Translations under genes and position numbers: made by a program | Part shown: piece by piece, positions 18,172 through 27,147 of the stretch | Layout of the letters: each line of letters begins with the position of its first letter | How positions within the stretch are numbered: the stretch's first letter is position 1 | Source of the DNA: Ktedonosporobacter rubrisoli | Lineage (GTDB): Bacteria; Chloroflexota; Ktedonobacteria; Ktedonobacterales; Ktedonobacteraceae | DNA: 64,000 bases | Assembly (NCBI RefSeq): GCF_004208415.1 | Contig: NZ_CP035758.1 | Span: 7,006,001-7,070,000 of the forward strand | Reading direction: 5' to 3' | The notes under the pieces: model-generated | The model's input: the letters and a program-made list of their open reading frames with translations, nothing else | The model's database searches: none | Told to the model about the DNA's origin: nothing

Positions 18172-19155
18172 GTGCGTCACCTGCTACGCCGCATAGGCTT
18201 TTACCTGGTTGCGCTCTGGGCGTCGATTACCCTCAATTTCCTGATCCCACGGCTGGCCCCTGGCGATCCGGCCAGCGTGCTCATGGCTCGCTTCCAGGGC
18301 AAGATCCAGCCCGAGGCTCTGCACGCCCTGCAAATAGAATTTGGCGTAACCCACGAACCGCTCTGGACCCAGTATATTCAGTATCTCAACCAGCTTATTC
18401 ATGGCAATCTAGGCCTCTCAATTACCTATTTTCCCCAACCCGTTTCGGCGATGATTGCGCAGGAAATCCCCTGGACAATTATGCTGGTAGGCGTCTCTAC
18501 GATTATCAGCTTTTCTCTGGGTACCCTGCTAGGCATGCTCATTGCCTGGAAGCGTGGCTCTTTCTTTGATACATTTTTCCCGCCCTTACTAACTTTCTTC
18601 TCGGCCATTCCCTATTTCTGGCTGGCCTTAATCGCGCTCTACGTGCTTGGCTTTATGCTGAATCTCTTCCCAGTCAACGGAGGCTATGATCTTACCGTCA
18701 TTCCCAGCTGGAGCCTGCCCTTTATCCTTAGCGCCATTCAGCACGCTATCTTGCCGGCCTTTACGATCGTGCTCTCTTCAATCGCCGGCTGGATGCTTGG
18801 CATGCGCAATATGATGGTCACCACGCTCTCCGAGGATTATGTCCTCCTGGCCGAGGCCAAGGGCTTGCCGACGCGGCGCATCATGTTTAGCTACGCGGCC
18901 CGCAACGCTATCCTTCCTAGCGTTACAGGCTTTGCGCTTTCGCTAGGCTTCGTCGTTGGCGGCGCGCTCCTGACAGAAATCGTCTTTTCCTATCCAGGGA
19001 TTGGTTTTGCGCTCCTGCAAGCCGTACAGAACTCGGACTACGCCTTGCTACAGGGCATCTTTCTCATTATCGCCATCGCCGTACTTGGCGCCAACTTTCT
19101 TGCCGATCTGCTTTACTTTGTGCTTGATCCCCGCGTGCGCCAGGAAAGGAACTAA
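18172..19155 (+). CDS. ABC transporter permease, DppB type
   Basis: This 327-residue inner membrane permease has about six hydrophobic helices. It opens with MRHLLRRIGFYLVALWASIT, typical of DppB/OppB, and has the cytosolic EAA loop that contacts the ATPase (LLAEAKGLPTRRIMFSYAARN). The start is GTG with GAGAAGGAG upstream. It follows the binding protein by 225 nt and precedes its partner permease by 2 nt. Confidence 0.94.
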   Translation: MRHLLRRIGFYLVALWASITLNFLIPRLAPGDPASVLMARFQGKIQPEALHALQIEFGVTHEPLWTQYIQYLNQLIHGNLGLSITYFPQPVSAMIAQEIPWTIMLVGVSTIISFSLGTLLGMLIAWKRGSFFDTFFPPLLTFFSAIPYFWLALIALYVLGFMLNLFPVNGGYDLTVIPSWSLPFILSAIQHAILPAFTIVLSSIAGWMLGMRNMMVTTLSEDYVLLAEAKGLPTRRIMFSYAARNAILPSVTGFALSLGFVVGGALLTEIVFSYPGIGFALLQAVQNSDYALLQGIFLIIAIAVLGANFLADLLYFVLDPRVRQERN

Positions 19156-19157
19156 GC

Positions 19158-20198
19158 ATGGATACACCCATAACTTCACAGCCTTCGCCCGGCTCAGAAG
19201 ATCAGCCACTTGCCAAAACCGGACCCGGCATCTCGCTGCTTCCTTCATCTACTGGCAAGCAGAGCCCACAGACAAACGGGCCAGAGACCCCAGGATCGGC
19301 CCCACTGCGCCTCTATAACCTGGCCCACCTGCTCAAGCACAATCCCAAGGCCAGCATCGGGCTAGGCATTGTGGTTTTCTTCTTTTTGGTAGCTATCATT
19401 GGCCCCCTCTTTGTCCACCAGAACCCTAACGCCTTCTCGCACGATACGCTGGCCCCACCCTCAGCCGAGCACTGGTTGGGTACGACCCAGACCGGCCAGG
19501 ACGTCTTTCTGCAGGTGCTGGTGGGCACGCGCGTCTCGATCCTCTGGGGCTTTGCTACCGGCCTTGTGGTGACGATTCTCTCGGTGGTGATCGGGCTGCT
19601 GGCCGGCTACTGTGGAGGCTTTATCGACGATGCGCTCTCGCTGCTCACCAATGTCTTTCTAGTATTACCAGCTTTTCCGCTGGCCATCGTTCTAGCGGCT
19701 TACCTGCCTTTTAAGGGGCCCATCACCGTCGCCCTGGTAATCACCTTCACTAGCTGGGCCTGGAATGCCCGCGTGCTGCGCGCGCAAACGCTCTCAATGC
19801 GCCAGCGCGAGTTTGTGGCGGCGGCGCGCTCCAACGGAGAGAGCGCCTGGCGCATCATCTTCTTCGATATCTTACCCAACGAGCTGGCCATCGTGGCCTC
19901 GGGCTTTGTAGGCACAATCCTCTATGTTATCCTGGCCGAAGCGGGCCTGGAATTCCTTGGCCTTAGCGATGCTACCGTGGTAAGCTGGGGCACAATGTTC
20001 TACTGGGCCCAGAACAACGATGCCCTCCTCCTGGGTGCCTGGTGGTGGTTCCTGCCGCCCGGTCTCTGCATCGCCATCCTTGGCGCCGGACTTGCTCTCA
20101 TTAACTTTGCTATCGATGAGATCTCTAATCCACGCCTGCGCCGTGAAGTAAAGTTATCAGTGCTTAAACGTCTCATGAAAACGAAACAGGCAGCTTGA
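19158..20198 (+). CDS. ABC transporter permease, DppC type
   Basis: This 346-residue partner permease begins with about 55 polar, Pro/Ser-rich residues, longer than usual for DppC, followed by six hydrophobic helices. The EAA loop reads EFVAAARSNGESAWRIIFFD. It is presumed to form a heterodimer with the preceding permease. No gene for an ATP-binding subunit follows, so the transporter must borrow ATPases encoded elsewhere. Confidence 0.94.
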   Translation: MDTPITSQPSPGSEDQPLAKTGPGISLLPSSTGKQSPQTNGPETPGSAPLRLYNLAHLLKHNPKASIGLGIVVFFFLVAIIGPLFVHQNPNAFSHDTLAPPSAEHWLGTTQTGQDVFLQVLVGTRVSILWGFATGLVVTILSVVIGLLAGYCGGFIDDALSLLTNVFLVLPAFPLAIVLAAYLPFKGPITVALVITFTSWAWNARVLRAQTLSMRQREFVAAARSNGESAWRIIFFDILPNELAIVASGFVGTILYVILAEAGLEFLGLSDATVVSWGTMFYWAQNNDALLLGAWWWFLPPGLCIAILGAGLALINFAIDEISNPRLRREVKLSVLKRLMKTKQAA

Positions 20199-20283
20199 AT
20201 AAGAAATAGCTGGTGGACCTGTTGTCAGTTCGCAGCTTTTGGCAAGAGGCCTGCCAATCACCTAGAAGAGGAAATATACATCT

Positions 20284-21669
20284 ATGCATATGGGGAATCA
20301 GACGGAGGAGGAACTGCAGCAGCTTGCCGCAGTCTTCCCGGCGAAATTTGTATGGGGTGCCGCTACTGCCTCCTATCAGATCGAGGGCGCGGCACACGAG
20401 GATGGGCGCGGCCTCTCGATCTGGGATCGCTTTGCTACAATACCTGGCAAGGTCCAGCGGGGAGAAACAGGCGATATAGCCACAGATCACTATCATCATA
20501 TGCACGAAGACGTAGAATTGATGGCGAGCTTAGGCTTAAAGGCTTATCGCTTCTCTATCGCCTGGCCGCGCATCTTGCCTGAGGGCAGAGGTACAATCAA
20601 TACGCGTGGCCTGGATTTCTACGAGCGTCTCGTAGATGCGCTCCTGGCCAAAGGCATCAGCCCGTTTGCTACGCTGTATCACTGGGATCTGCCAGTGGCC
20701 CTGCAGGACCAGGGGGGGTGGCTTGAACGCTCGACGGCCTATGCCTTTGCCGACTATGCAGAGATTGTGGCCAGAAGGCTGGGAGATCGCCTGAGCGGCT
20801 GGATTACGCAGAATGAGCCCTGGTGTGCGGCCTTTCTTGGCTACGGCATCGGCGTGCACGCTCCCGGCCTTGAGGACCAACAGGCAGCGATAACCGCAGG
20901 GCACCATCTCCTCCTCTCGCATGGCCTGGCCATCCCCCGCCTGCGCGCGGCAAGCAAAGCGGGAACACCTATCGGTATCACCCTCAATCTCTCGCCGATC
21001 TATGCCGCTGACGATGCAGCCGAGACAAGGCAAGCCTTTGAAAACGCCGATGCCTTTTCCAATCGCTGGTTCCTTGATCCGCTCTATCGCGGCAGCTATC
21101 CTGAAGAGCTCTTCAGGGCGCGCGGCCTGGCGCATCCCCCCATCCAGGCCGGGGACATGGAGATTATCGCCACACCAACCGATTTCCTTGGCGTCAATTA
21201 CTATTCGCGCACCCTCGTCGCGGGAGGCCCGGAGCAGAAAGAACCGACCAATAAGCCGACCCTTCCTGGCGCAGAATATACAGATATGGGCTGGGAAATC
21301 TTTCCCCAGGGTCTGACCAACCTCCTGCTACGCCTGCACAACGAATATCATGTTCCCTCGCTCTATGTCACCGAGAATGGCGCGGCTTTCAAAGATCACT
21401 TGAATGGCGATAGCGTCGTAAGCGATCCTCAGCGCCTCGACTACCTTTACAAGCATATCAAGGCCATCGGAAAGGCAGTCGCACAAGGTGCCCCTGTGCA
21501 CGGTTACTTTGTCTGGTCACTGCTTGATAACTTCGAATGGGCCGAAGGTTATAGCAAGCGCTTTGGCATCGTTTATGTAGACTATCCAACTCAGCGGCGC
21601 ATCGTAAAAGATAGCGGACACTGGTACACGGCCTTCCTCAAGGCCTTTGAGCAGGCGCACAGCCGATAA
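20284..21669 (+). CDS. GH1 beta-glucosidase
   Basis: This 461-residue family 1 glycosidase hydrolyses beta-glucosides such as cellobiose by a retaining mechanism. The acid/base Glu is at 178 in TQNEPW and the nucleophile Glu at 364 in YVTENG; the N-terminal family signature FVWGAATASYQIEGA is intact. There is no signal peptide, so it should act in the cytosol on sugars imported by the transporter just upstream. AGAAGAGGAAA lies before the ATG; an ATG two codons later is also possible. Confidence 0.96.
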   Translation: MHMGNQTEEELQQLAAVFPAKFVWGAATASYQIEGAAHEDGRGLSIWDRFATIPGKVQRGETGDIATDHYHHMHEDVELMASLGLKAYRFSIAWPRILPEGRGTINTRGLDFYERLVDALLAKGISPFATLYHWDLPVALQDQGGWLERSTAYAFADYAEIVARRLGDRLSGWITQNEPWCAAFLGYGIGVHAPGLEDQQAAITAGHHLLLSHGLAIPRLRAASKAGTPIGITLNLSPIYAADDAAETRQAFENADAFSNRWFLDPLYRGSYPEELFRARGLAHPPIQAGDMEIIATPTDFLGVNYYSRTLVAGGPEQKEPTNKPTLPGAEYTDMGWEIFPQGLTNLLLRLHNEYHVPSLYVTENGAAFKDHLNGDSVVSDPQRLDYLYKHIKAIGKAVAQGAPVHGYFVWSLLDNFEWAEGYSKRFGIVYVDYPTQRRIVKDSGHWYTAFLKAFEQAHSR

Positions 21670-21677
21670 TAAAGATT

Positions 21678-21718
21678 TTGCCTGCCCTTCGTCATATTCT
21701 CAAACGAAGGGCAGGCAA
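21678..21718. terminator. 15-bp hairpin between convergent GH1 and fmdB genes
   Basis: TTGCCTGCCCTTCGT (21678-21692) and ACGAAGGGCAGGCAA (21704-21718) pair perfectly over an 11-nt loop, 9 nt after the beta-glucosidase stop. The T-runs are weak on both sides, so it is probably a bidirectional terminator or a 3' stabilising stem. Confidence 0.7.
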
Positions 21719-21727
21719 GCTCAGGCT

Positions 21728-22021
21728 TCAATGCTCAACTTGCCAGGGGCGACCGTGAGATTGAGAGATAATTTGGGCCGGCTTCTCTCCCTGAGAAGCA
21801 CTGCTCGCTCGCCTGACAACCTCGGGCTCATGCGCACTCTTCTCAGCCCTGTATAAGGCCCGCGACAAGGCAAGGGGAGTTTTCACCAGCCCTGGCAGTG
21901 TATACACCCTTCGCGCTAGCGCCTTACATTCTGGACAGCGCTGCGGCTCGCTCGCCTCGGCCAACGGGCGCCAGCACTCAAAGGAGCCGCAGCGTTCACA
22001 CAGAAACTCGTATCGAGGCAT
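21728..22021 (-). CDS. fmdB: FmdB-type zinc ribbon protein
   Basis: This 97-residue protein begins MPRYEFLCERCG and has a zinc ribbon with Cys 8, 11, 29 and 32. This is the FmdB/CxxC-CxxC family, named after a putative regulator of the formamidase gene in Methylophilus. The C-terminal half is polar and probably disordered. It is divergent from the formamidase gene, which supports the family link. Its biochemical role is not established. Confidence 0.85.
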   Translation of the reverse strand: MPRYEFLCERCGSFECWRPLAEASEPQRCPECKALARRVYTLPGLVKTPLALSRALYRAEKSAHEPEVVRRASSASQGEKPAQIISQSHGRPWQVEH

Positions 22022-22399
22022 AATTATCCTCCACCTGCAAACTATCAGAGGAACAGCCTACCTTCTCAAATATTATATGCAGAAAATTATACACTATCTG
22101 ATAATGGCTTATAAAGCCATCAATACACTATTGATCAGGTAATGCATATCTGCTCGCCTTGACAACCGAAATATTGCAGGTTACTATTTTAACCGAGTAG
22201 AAAACATAGCACTATAGTTGAGCTGCGAATAGCTCAGTAGGCGAAACAACAAGCCATAGATCCCACAAGAGATCGCTCTTCGACAGAATAGACGCAAGCA
22301 AAAAAATCCACAGGCCCTGTAAGCAATTGTGTAGTTTGTTCATCTGCAAGCGCTTCTTCGTTTTTGTATCGTCGGCAGAGCAAGAGAAGGGAAACTGTT
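22022..22399. other. Divergent fmdB-fmdA intergenic region
   Basis: These 378 bases hold a clear plus-strand promoter (22159-22187), a 6-bp hairpin TGAGCT...AGCTCA (22219-22236) in the transcribed leader of fmdA, and AT-rich sequence near the fmdB start. The fmdA leader would be about 205 nt long, which leaves room for regulation, but I recognise no riboswitch. Confidence 0.5.
22159..22187 (+). promoter_or_regulatory. Promoter of the formamidase gene
   Basis: TTGACA (22159-22164) and TACTAT (22182-22187) are separated by 17 nt. Transcription should start near 22194. Confidence 0.75.
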
Positions 22400-23638
22400 A
22401 TGACTACTATGGCAGCCAGACATGAAGTCCTGTTCAAGGTAGACCTCTCCAAACCCTGGAATCAGCAGCAGGCCCTTGGGCACAATCGCTGGCATCCAGA
22501 TATTCCCCCCGTCGCCGCTGTCAACCCAGGCACAAGCTTTCGCATGGAATGCAAAGACTGGACCGATGGCCAGATTCAGAACAACGACAGCGCCAACGAC
22601 GTACGCGACGTCGATCTCTCAATCCCTCATGTTCTCAGCGGACCTATCGCCGTCAATGGCGCCGAGCCTGGAGATGTTCTTGTAGTTGATATTCTCGACA
22701 TGGGACCATTCCCCGGCCCAAACACGCAATGGGGCTATACAGGCATCTTTGCCAAATCTAACGGTGGAGGCTTCCTGACTGATCGCTTCCCCGACGCCCA
22801 TAAGGCTATCTGGGATCTAGAGGGAGTTTACGCCACATCGCGCCACATACCCGATGTAAGATTTGTTGGTATTCCTCACCCTGGCCTGATCGGTTGCGCC
22901 CCTTCACACGATCTTCTTGCGCGTTGGAACAAACGCGAAAGGGATCTTATCGCCACCAACCCGAATCGCGTTCCGCCCCTGGCCATGGCCCCGCTTGAGC
23001 ACAACGCCGTGATGGGCTCCCTACAGGGCAGCGCCTATAAGCAAGCGGCCCAGGAAGGCGCGCGCACAGTTCCCCCGCGCGAACATGGAGGCAACTGCGA
23101 TATCAAGAATCTGACAAGAGGCTCGCGCGTCTATTTCCCGGTCTATGTCAAAGGCGCGAATCTCTCGGTGGGCGACCTGCATTTCTCGCAAGGAGATGGC
23201 GAGATTACCTTCTGTGGCGCCATCGAGATGGCTGGCTTTATCGACATGCATGTCGAGCTCATCAAAGATGGGGTCAACAAATACAAAATGACCAGCCCCA
23301 TCTTTAAGACCAGCCCGCTCGAACCGCGCTATACCAACTTCCTCGTCTTCGAAGGCATCTCCGTAGATGAGCAAGGCAAGCAGCATTACCTGAACGCCCA
23401 CATCGCCTACAAGAACGCCTGCATGAATGCCATCGCCTATCTCCAAAGCTGTGGATATACGGCAGAGCAGGCCTATATCATCCTTGGTGCCGCTCCCGTA
23501 GAAGGAAGGGTAAGCGGAATCGTCGATATACCTAACGTCTGCTGCTCCATCTATCTGCCAACAGAAATCTTTCAGCGCGACGTCGAGCCCATGAGGCACT
23601 CAGTCTCGCGCCAGACCCAGGTTGCCAGCAGCAGCTAA
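22400..23638 (+). CDS. fmdA: Formamidase/acetamidase (FmdA/AmdA family)
   Basis: This enzyme hydrolyses formamide or short aliphatic amides to ammonia and the acid in the cytosol. The 412 residues match the family length and include HNRWHPDIPPVAAVNPG, VDLSIPHVLSGP and FPGPNTQWGY. The ATG at 22400 has AGAGAAGGGAAA upstream; an ATG 36 nt earlier is in frame but lacks a site. With the divergent fmdB it suggests use of amides as nitrogen source. Formamide and acetamide cannot be told apart from sequence alone. Confidence 0.95.
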   Translation: MTTMAARHEVLFKVDLSKPWNQQQALGHNRWHPDIPPVAAVNPGTSFRMECKDWTDGQIQNNDSANDVRDVDLSIPHVLSGPIAVNGAEPGDVLVVDILDMGPFPGPNTQWGYTGIFAKSNGGGFLTDRFPDAHKAIWDLEGVYATSRHIPDVRFVGIPHPGLIGCAPSHDLLARWNKRERDLIATNPNRVPPLAMAPLEHNAVMGSLQGSAYKQAAQEGARTVPPREHGGNCDIKNLTRGSRVYFPVYVKGANLSVGDLHFSQGDGEITFCGAIEMAGFIDMHVELIKDGVNKYKMTSPIFKTSPLEPRYTNFLVFEGISVDEQGKQHYLNAHIAYKNACMNAIAYLQSCGYTAEQAYIILGAAPVEGRVSGIVDIPNVCCSIYLPTEIFQRDVEPMRHSVSRQTQVASSS

Positions 23639-23704
23639 CGCGACGCAGCCGCAAGCCCTTCTACAGGGGATGTAGTGCAGCGTGTAACAAGAAGAAACAG
23701 TCTG

Positions 23705-23743
23705 AAGGGAAGTTCTCTAGTGAGAAACAGAGAGCTTCCCTTT
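23705..23743 (+). terminator. Terminator of fmdA
   Basis: AAGGGAAGTTCTCT (23705-23718) pairs with AGAGAGCTTCCCTT (23729-23742) over a 10-nt loop, with one mismatch. It is followed by a short T-run. Confidence 0.7.
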
Positions 23744-23902
23744 GAAATAGGTACTGGCCCGATTCCTGAAATATATGATAAAATTTATAATCTATAAACT
23801 AATTTGAGCATTTCTATCAAAAGCACGGCAGTGATGACGCCTGGAAAACGAAATTCAGGTAACATAGTTTTTATCTTATGTTAAGTCAAGGCTCAAAACC
23901 CA

Positions 23903-23941
23903 TTGACATGCTTAAGCTCCTGATATATCCTAAACACTAGG
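23903..23941 (+). promoter_or_regulatory. Rrf2 gene promoter with overlapping operator
   Basis: TTGACA (23903-23908) and TATCCT (23926-23931) are 17 nt apart. The inverted repeat CCTA-N5-TAGG (23929-23941) overlaps the end of the -10 box, and TATCCT is mirrored by AGGATA a few bases further on. Autorepression by the Rrf2 protein is a plausible inference. Confidence 0.55.
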
Positions 23942-23989
23942 AAAAAAGGATAATGATCAATCACTTGCCCTGTGGAAAGGTTCCCAGCA

Positions 23990-24427
23990 ATGAAGCTAAC
24001 AATGAAGGGGGATTACGGCCTGCGAGCGATGCTTGATATGGCCGCTTATTATGGGCAGGGGCCGATTGAGAGCTCAGATATTGCCAGCCGGCAATACATT
24101 CCAGAGCAATATCTTGACCAAATCCTCATGGTATTACGCAAGGAAGGCCTGGTCAAAAGCATTCGCGGCCCAAAGGGAGGGCACATGTTAGCAAGGCCAC
24201 CTGGGCAGATCACTATGGCTCAGGTAATGCAAGCTCTGGAGGGCTATGTCCCCCCAATGGAGTGCCTACCAAATCCGGACTTTTGTAAGCTTTCCCCTGG
24301 CTGCGCTCTGCGTGAAGTCTGGCAACAAATAGACACATTGACCCAGCAAATACTGTCCTCTACAACAATAGAGGAATTAGCCCAGCGCCATCGCACGGGA
24401 AGTACAGAAACAATGTACTACATTTAG
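23990..24427 (+). CDS. Rrf2 family (IscR-like) transcriptional regulator
   Basis: This 145-residue protein begins MKLTMKGDYGLRAMLDMA, the Rrf2 winged helix start. The ATG at 23990 is preferred over an in-frame GTG at 23972 because it gives the family N-terminus. Cysteines 92, 99 and 105 match the spacing of the three [2Fe-2S] ligands of IscR, so it may sense iron-sulfur status. It is followed by a CheY-like gene and cysteine synthase, which suggests control of cysteine supply, as with CymR. CymR itself has no cluster, so this one may combine both roles. Confidence 0.9.
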   Translation: MKLTMKGDYGLRAMLDMAAYYGQGPIESSDIASRQYIPEQYLDQILMVLRKEGLVKSIRGPKGGHMLARPPGQITMAQVMQALEGYVPPMECLPNPDFCKLSPGCALREVWQQIDTLTQQILSSTTIEELAQRHRTGSTETMYYI

Positions 24428-24479
24428 GGAAGGCGGGAAGAGAAAGGACAGTACAGAAATGCAAAGGGGATGGTAGAAC

Positions 24480-24875
24480 GTGGCAGAAGTAGCAGATAGG
24501 CGCAAACTGATAGCTATCGTTGAGGATGACCCGCGTTTAGCTACCATGTTCCATGACATGTTAGCATGCCTTGGCGATTGGCGCCTACAATTTTTCTCGG
24601 ATGGGCAATCAGCCAAAGACCAACTGCTAGAGCTTGGCGCCGATCTTATCCTACTCGATGTAGGGCTACCCAGTCTTGATGGCGTCTCTCTCTATAAGAT
24701 CCTGCGAGGGCACAGCAACACAAGACACATACCTATCATCGTTATCACCGGCAGCCACGATTGGGAACTCCATCGTATGGGATTACAGACAGGACTCCTT
24801 CTACGCAAGCCATTCAACATGCACGAACTGCTAAGTATCATTCGAGCCTTGCTACCGGAGGAGGGGGAAGGCTAA
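24480..24875 (+). CDS. Stand-alone CheY-like response regulator
   Basis: This 131-residue protein is a single receiver domain: acidic pair in IVEDDPRL, phospho-acceptor Asp in LILLDVGLPSLDG, Thr in VITGSHD and Lys in LLRKPF. It has no output domain, so it acts through partner proteins or phosphotransfer. The start is GTG, with AAGGGGAT upstream. It lies 52 nt after the Rrf2 gene and 6 nt before cysteine synthase; its kinase is not in the neighbourhood. Confidence 0.92.
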   Translation: MAEVADRRKLIAIVEDDPRLATMFHDMLACLGDWRLQFFSDGQSAKDQLLELGADLILLDVGLPSLDGVSLYKILRGHSNTRHIPIIVITGSHDWELHRMGLQTGLLLRKPFNMHELLSIIRALLPEEGEG

Positions 24876-24881
24876 GAAGAT

Positions 24882-25826
24882 ATGGCCCACTGGGCAAAAG
24901 ATGTCACCGCCTTAATTGGTCGTACACCGCTTGTCGAATTGAAGCGTTTTGAGGCTGGCACAGGCGCTACTATGCTGGCTAAACTTGAGATGTTTAGTCC
25001 GGGTAGTAGCCTAAAGGATCGCGCCGCCTTAAAAATGATCCAGGAAGCTGAGGCCCAGGGACTTCTGCGTCCCGGCAGCATCATTACAGAACCAACAAGC
25101 GGTAATATGGGTATTGCGCTCGCCAGCATGGCCACAGCTCGCGGTTATCGTTGTATCCTTACCATGCCCGATACCATCAGCCTCGAACGTCGCTTACTCC
25201 TCCAGCGCCTGGGAGCCGAGATCATTCTTACGCCTGGCGCACAGGGTATGCGCGGGGCTATCAACAAAGTCATCGAGCTACGCACCACGCTACCCAATAC
25301 CTGGTATCCGCAACAATTTTATAATCGGGCCAATCCAAATGCCCACCGCGAAGGGACCGCCGTCGAGATCTGGGATGATACTGCGGGCACAGTTGATATG
25401 GTAGTCATTGGAGTGGGAACCGGCGGTACGCTTACCGGCGTCGCCGAGGGCTTACGTGCCCATAAACCCTCGGTTGAGGTTGTAGCGGTAGAGCCGGCGA
25501 ATTGCGCTGTCATCTCCGGCGGTCGACCCGGCCCCCATCGCATCGAAGGACTGGGGCCCGGCTTCTTGCCCGACACTTTGCGCGTCGACCTGATCGACCA
25601 GGTTGTGCCAGTTACGGACCAGGACGCCGTCGAGACGGCCATCAGAATCATGAAGGAAGAGGGCCTTTCTATAGGCATCAGCAGCGGGGCCGTAGCCTGG
25701 GCCGCCTTAGAGCTGGCCCGCAAGGAACAGAACCGCGGCAAGATCATTGTGATGATCTTCCCAAGCGCCGCTGAGCGCTATCTGCAGACCGTGCTCTTCG
25801 ACGATTTGCGCAATAAGGCGCATTAA
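24882..25826 (+). CDS. cysK: Cysteine synthase (O-acetylserine sulfhydrylase)
   Basis: This PLP enzyme makes cysteine from O-acetylserine and sulfide. The 314 residues fit the family. The PLP lysine is at 45 in GSSLKDRAA, the substrate loop reads TSGNMG where TSGNTG is usual, and GVGTGGTLTG binds the phosphate. CysM-like isoenzymes cannot be excluded. The promoter of the Rrf2 gene probably serves this gene too, given the gaps of 52 and 6 nt. Confidence 0.93.
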   Translation: MAHWAKDVTALIGRTPLVELKRFEAGTGATMLAKLEMFSPGSSLKDRAALKMIQEAEAQGLLRPGSIITEPTSGNMGIALASMATARGYRCILTMPDTISLERRLLLQRLGAEIILTPGAQGMRGAINKVIELRTTLPNTWYPQQFYNRANPNAHREGTAVEIWDDTAGTVDMVVIGVGTGGTLTGVAEGLRAHKPSVEVVAVEPANCAVISGGRPGPHRIEGLGPGFLPDTLRVDLIDQVVPVTDQDAVETAIRIMKEEGLSIGISSGAVAWAALELARKEQNRGKIIVMIFPSAAERYLQTVLFDDLRNKAH

Positions 25827-25949
25827 TTATTCATTCTGACACATTCGCTGTAACCACTCGGGCCTCGCATTCGTTTAGAATCATAGCAGACCGAAATTCC
25901 GGGCTGAACAAGCGGCCCGTGTTGTGTTCGTCGATGCGAGGTTAAACAT

Positions 25950-26783
25950 ATGCAACAGCCTGCGATAGCCACCTATCGGTTTCGCCTGGGCCGCACAGCC
26001 TACATCCGCAATGCTGTGCGCTGCTGGCTCCTATTAGGCACCCTGCTGATTAGCGCGCTGGCAGCGATAGCCCTGAGCATACCGCTATGGAATAGCTATG
26101 CCCATACACTCACCCCCTATTTAAAGTGGCAAGACGAGATAGTCATTTTACTGGGATGCATCATCTTCATCGCCTCCATTGGCTGTGTACTGGTTGCCCG
26201 TTTGCTCTTTGCCCTGCATGCAGGCCATCACAAGAGCATGGTGACGCTGGAGGAGGGAAGATTTCTTACAGTACGGGATCTAGCGGCCGAAAACATAGCA
26301 AGTATTATCTCAGCCTTGCGCACGGCCGTGTGGTGCTTTGGCACAGTGCTAGTTGCCTTGTTTCCGGCAGTCCTGCCCGGCTGGACGTTGCACATGGCTG
26401 ATCCGGTGTTAGCTGTATTGACCACTGGTCTGGCCCTTCTCTTGTGCCTGGGCGGGCTGGTGCTCACAGTAGGCGCGATTGGCTGTATTATTATGGGCTG
26501 CGTAGGCCTGATCTCGTTCTGTCAGAAGCTGGGAGCTCCGCAGCGCTATGAACTTGTCAATGGAACCGGAATGCGGATAGATCGCCATCTCCTGACCATC
26601 ATCTGCCCTGGCTCCTCTGAATCAGTGATCGACCTCAAATTACTCAATCCAGAGGATCGCAGCGAGTTGCTCACGCTCTTACGCGAGCGCTGGCTAGGAA
26701 AGAGCAATGCCTGGAACCTGAGTCTTGGCGAAGAGCCGGAAAGCACCGCGGATGATCCTGAGTACAGTAAAGCCTTAGTTTGA
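25950..26783 (+). CDS. Membrane protein of unknown function
   Basis: This 277-residue protein has four to five hydrophobic helices (about residues 22-47, 62-90, 120-145 and 150-195) and a cytosolic C-terminal part of about 80 residues. I recognise no family. GCGAGG lies upstream of the ATG. It is the last gene before the long rpoB leader and is followed by a weak hairpin (GACAGGAG 26809-26816, CTCCTGTC 26825-26832). Confidence 0.7.
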   Translation: MQQPAIATYRFRLGRTAYIRNAVRCWLLLGTLLISALAAIALSIPLWNSYAHTLTPYLKWQDEIVILLGCIIFIASIGCVLVARLLFALHAGHHKSMVTLEEGRFLTVRDLAAENIASIISALRTAVWCFGTVLVALFPAVLPGWTLHMADPVLAVLTTGLALLLCLGGLVLTVGAIGCIIMGCVGLISFCQKLGAPQRYELVNGTGMRIDRHLLTIICPGSSESVIDLKLLNPEDRSELLTLLRERWLGKSNAWNLSLGEEPESTADDPEYSKALV

Positions 26784-27112
26784 ATAAAGAGCTGAGTAAA
26801 TTTCAGGCGACAGGAGATTGTTAGCTCCTGTCCTGGTCAGCCGCAGGTGAGTCAAAAGCTTGCGTATTGTACCGAGCAAGAGATTTCATTGCCGCGACAA
26901 AAGTGCAATTGTTTTGGGAATAAAAGTCGCAACTTTAGCGTTTTATTCATTGATGGCAGTAACAAAAAAACTAATGTCGTGCTTATTTCACCAACATTTT
27001 TGCTTTACCAGAAAAGTGAGCAGAGCTAGTGCAGCATCTTCAGGCTACAGCCTTTAACAATCCTGTTTTCTTCTTGATGTTACAATAGTTCTGGAAAAGT
27101 CGTGAAAAAGTA
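26784..27112. other. AT-rich intergenic region upstream of the rpoB promoter
   Basis: After a perfect 8-bp hairpin at 26809-26832 without a T-run, these bases show no gene, RNA or repeat that I can support. The small open frames here have no ribosome binding site or family resemblance. Confidence 0.4.
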
Positions 27113-27141
27113 TTGACATGTTTGCACATAGGGCGTATAAT
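27113..27141 (+). promoter_or_regulatory. Consensus sigma-70 promoter of rpoB
   Basis: A perfect TTGACA (27113-27118) and a perfect TATAAT (27136-27141) are separated by 17 nt. This is the best promoter in the window and fits a strongly expressed polymerase operon. The start should be near 27148. Confidence 0.88.
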
Positions 27142-27147
27142 TACCTC

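Larger units (their letters stand above)
23639..23989. other. Intergenic region fmdA to Rrf2 gene
   Basis: These 351 bases contain the fmdA terminator and the promoter/operator of the Rrf2 gene, both listed. Bases about 23750-23900 are AT-rich and show no gene. Confidence 0.5.

Noticed and set aside
22347..22358. GCAAGCGCTTCT before fmdA as another LacI site
   Set aside because: It has one mismatch to a loose consensus; about 25 such matches are expected by chance in this window.
26860..27057. Overlapping 60-65 codon frames before the rpoB promoter
   Set aside because: No binding site, no family resemblance, and AT-rich composition unlike the genes around.
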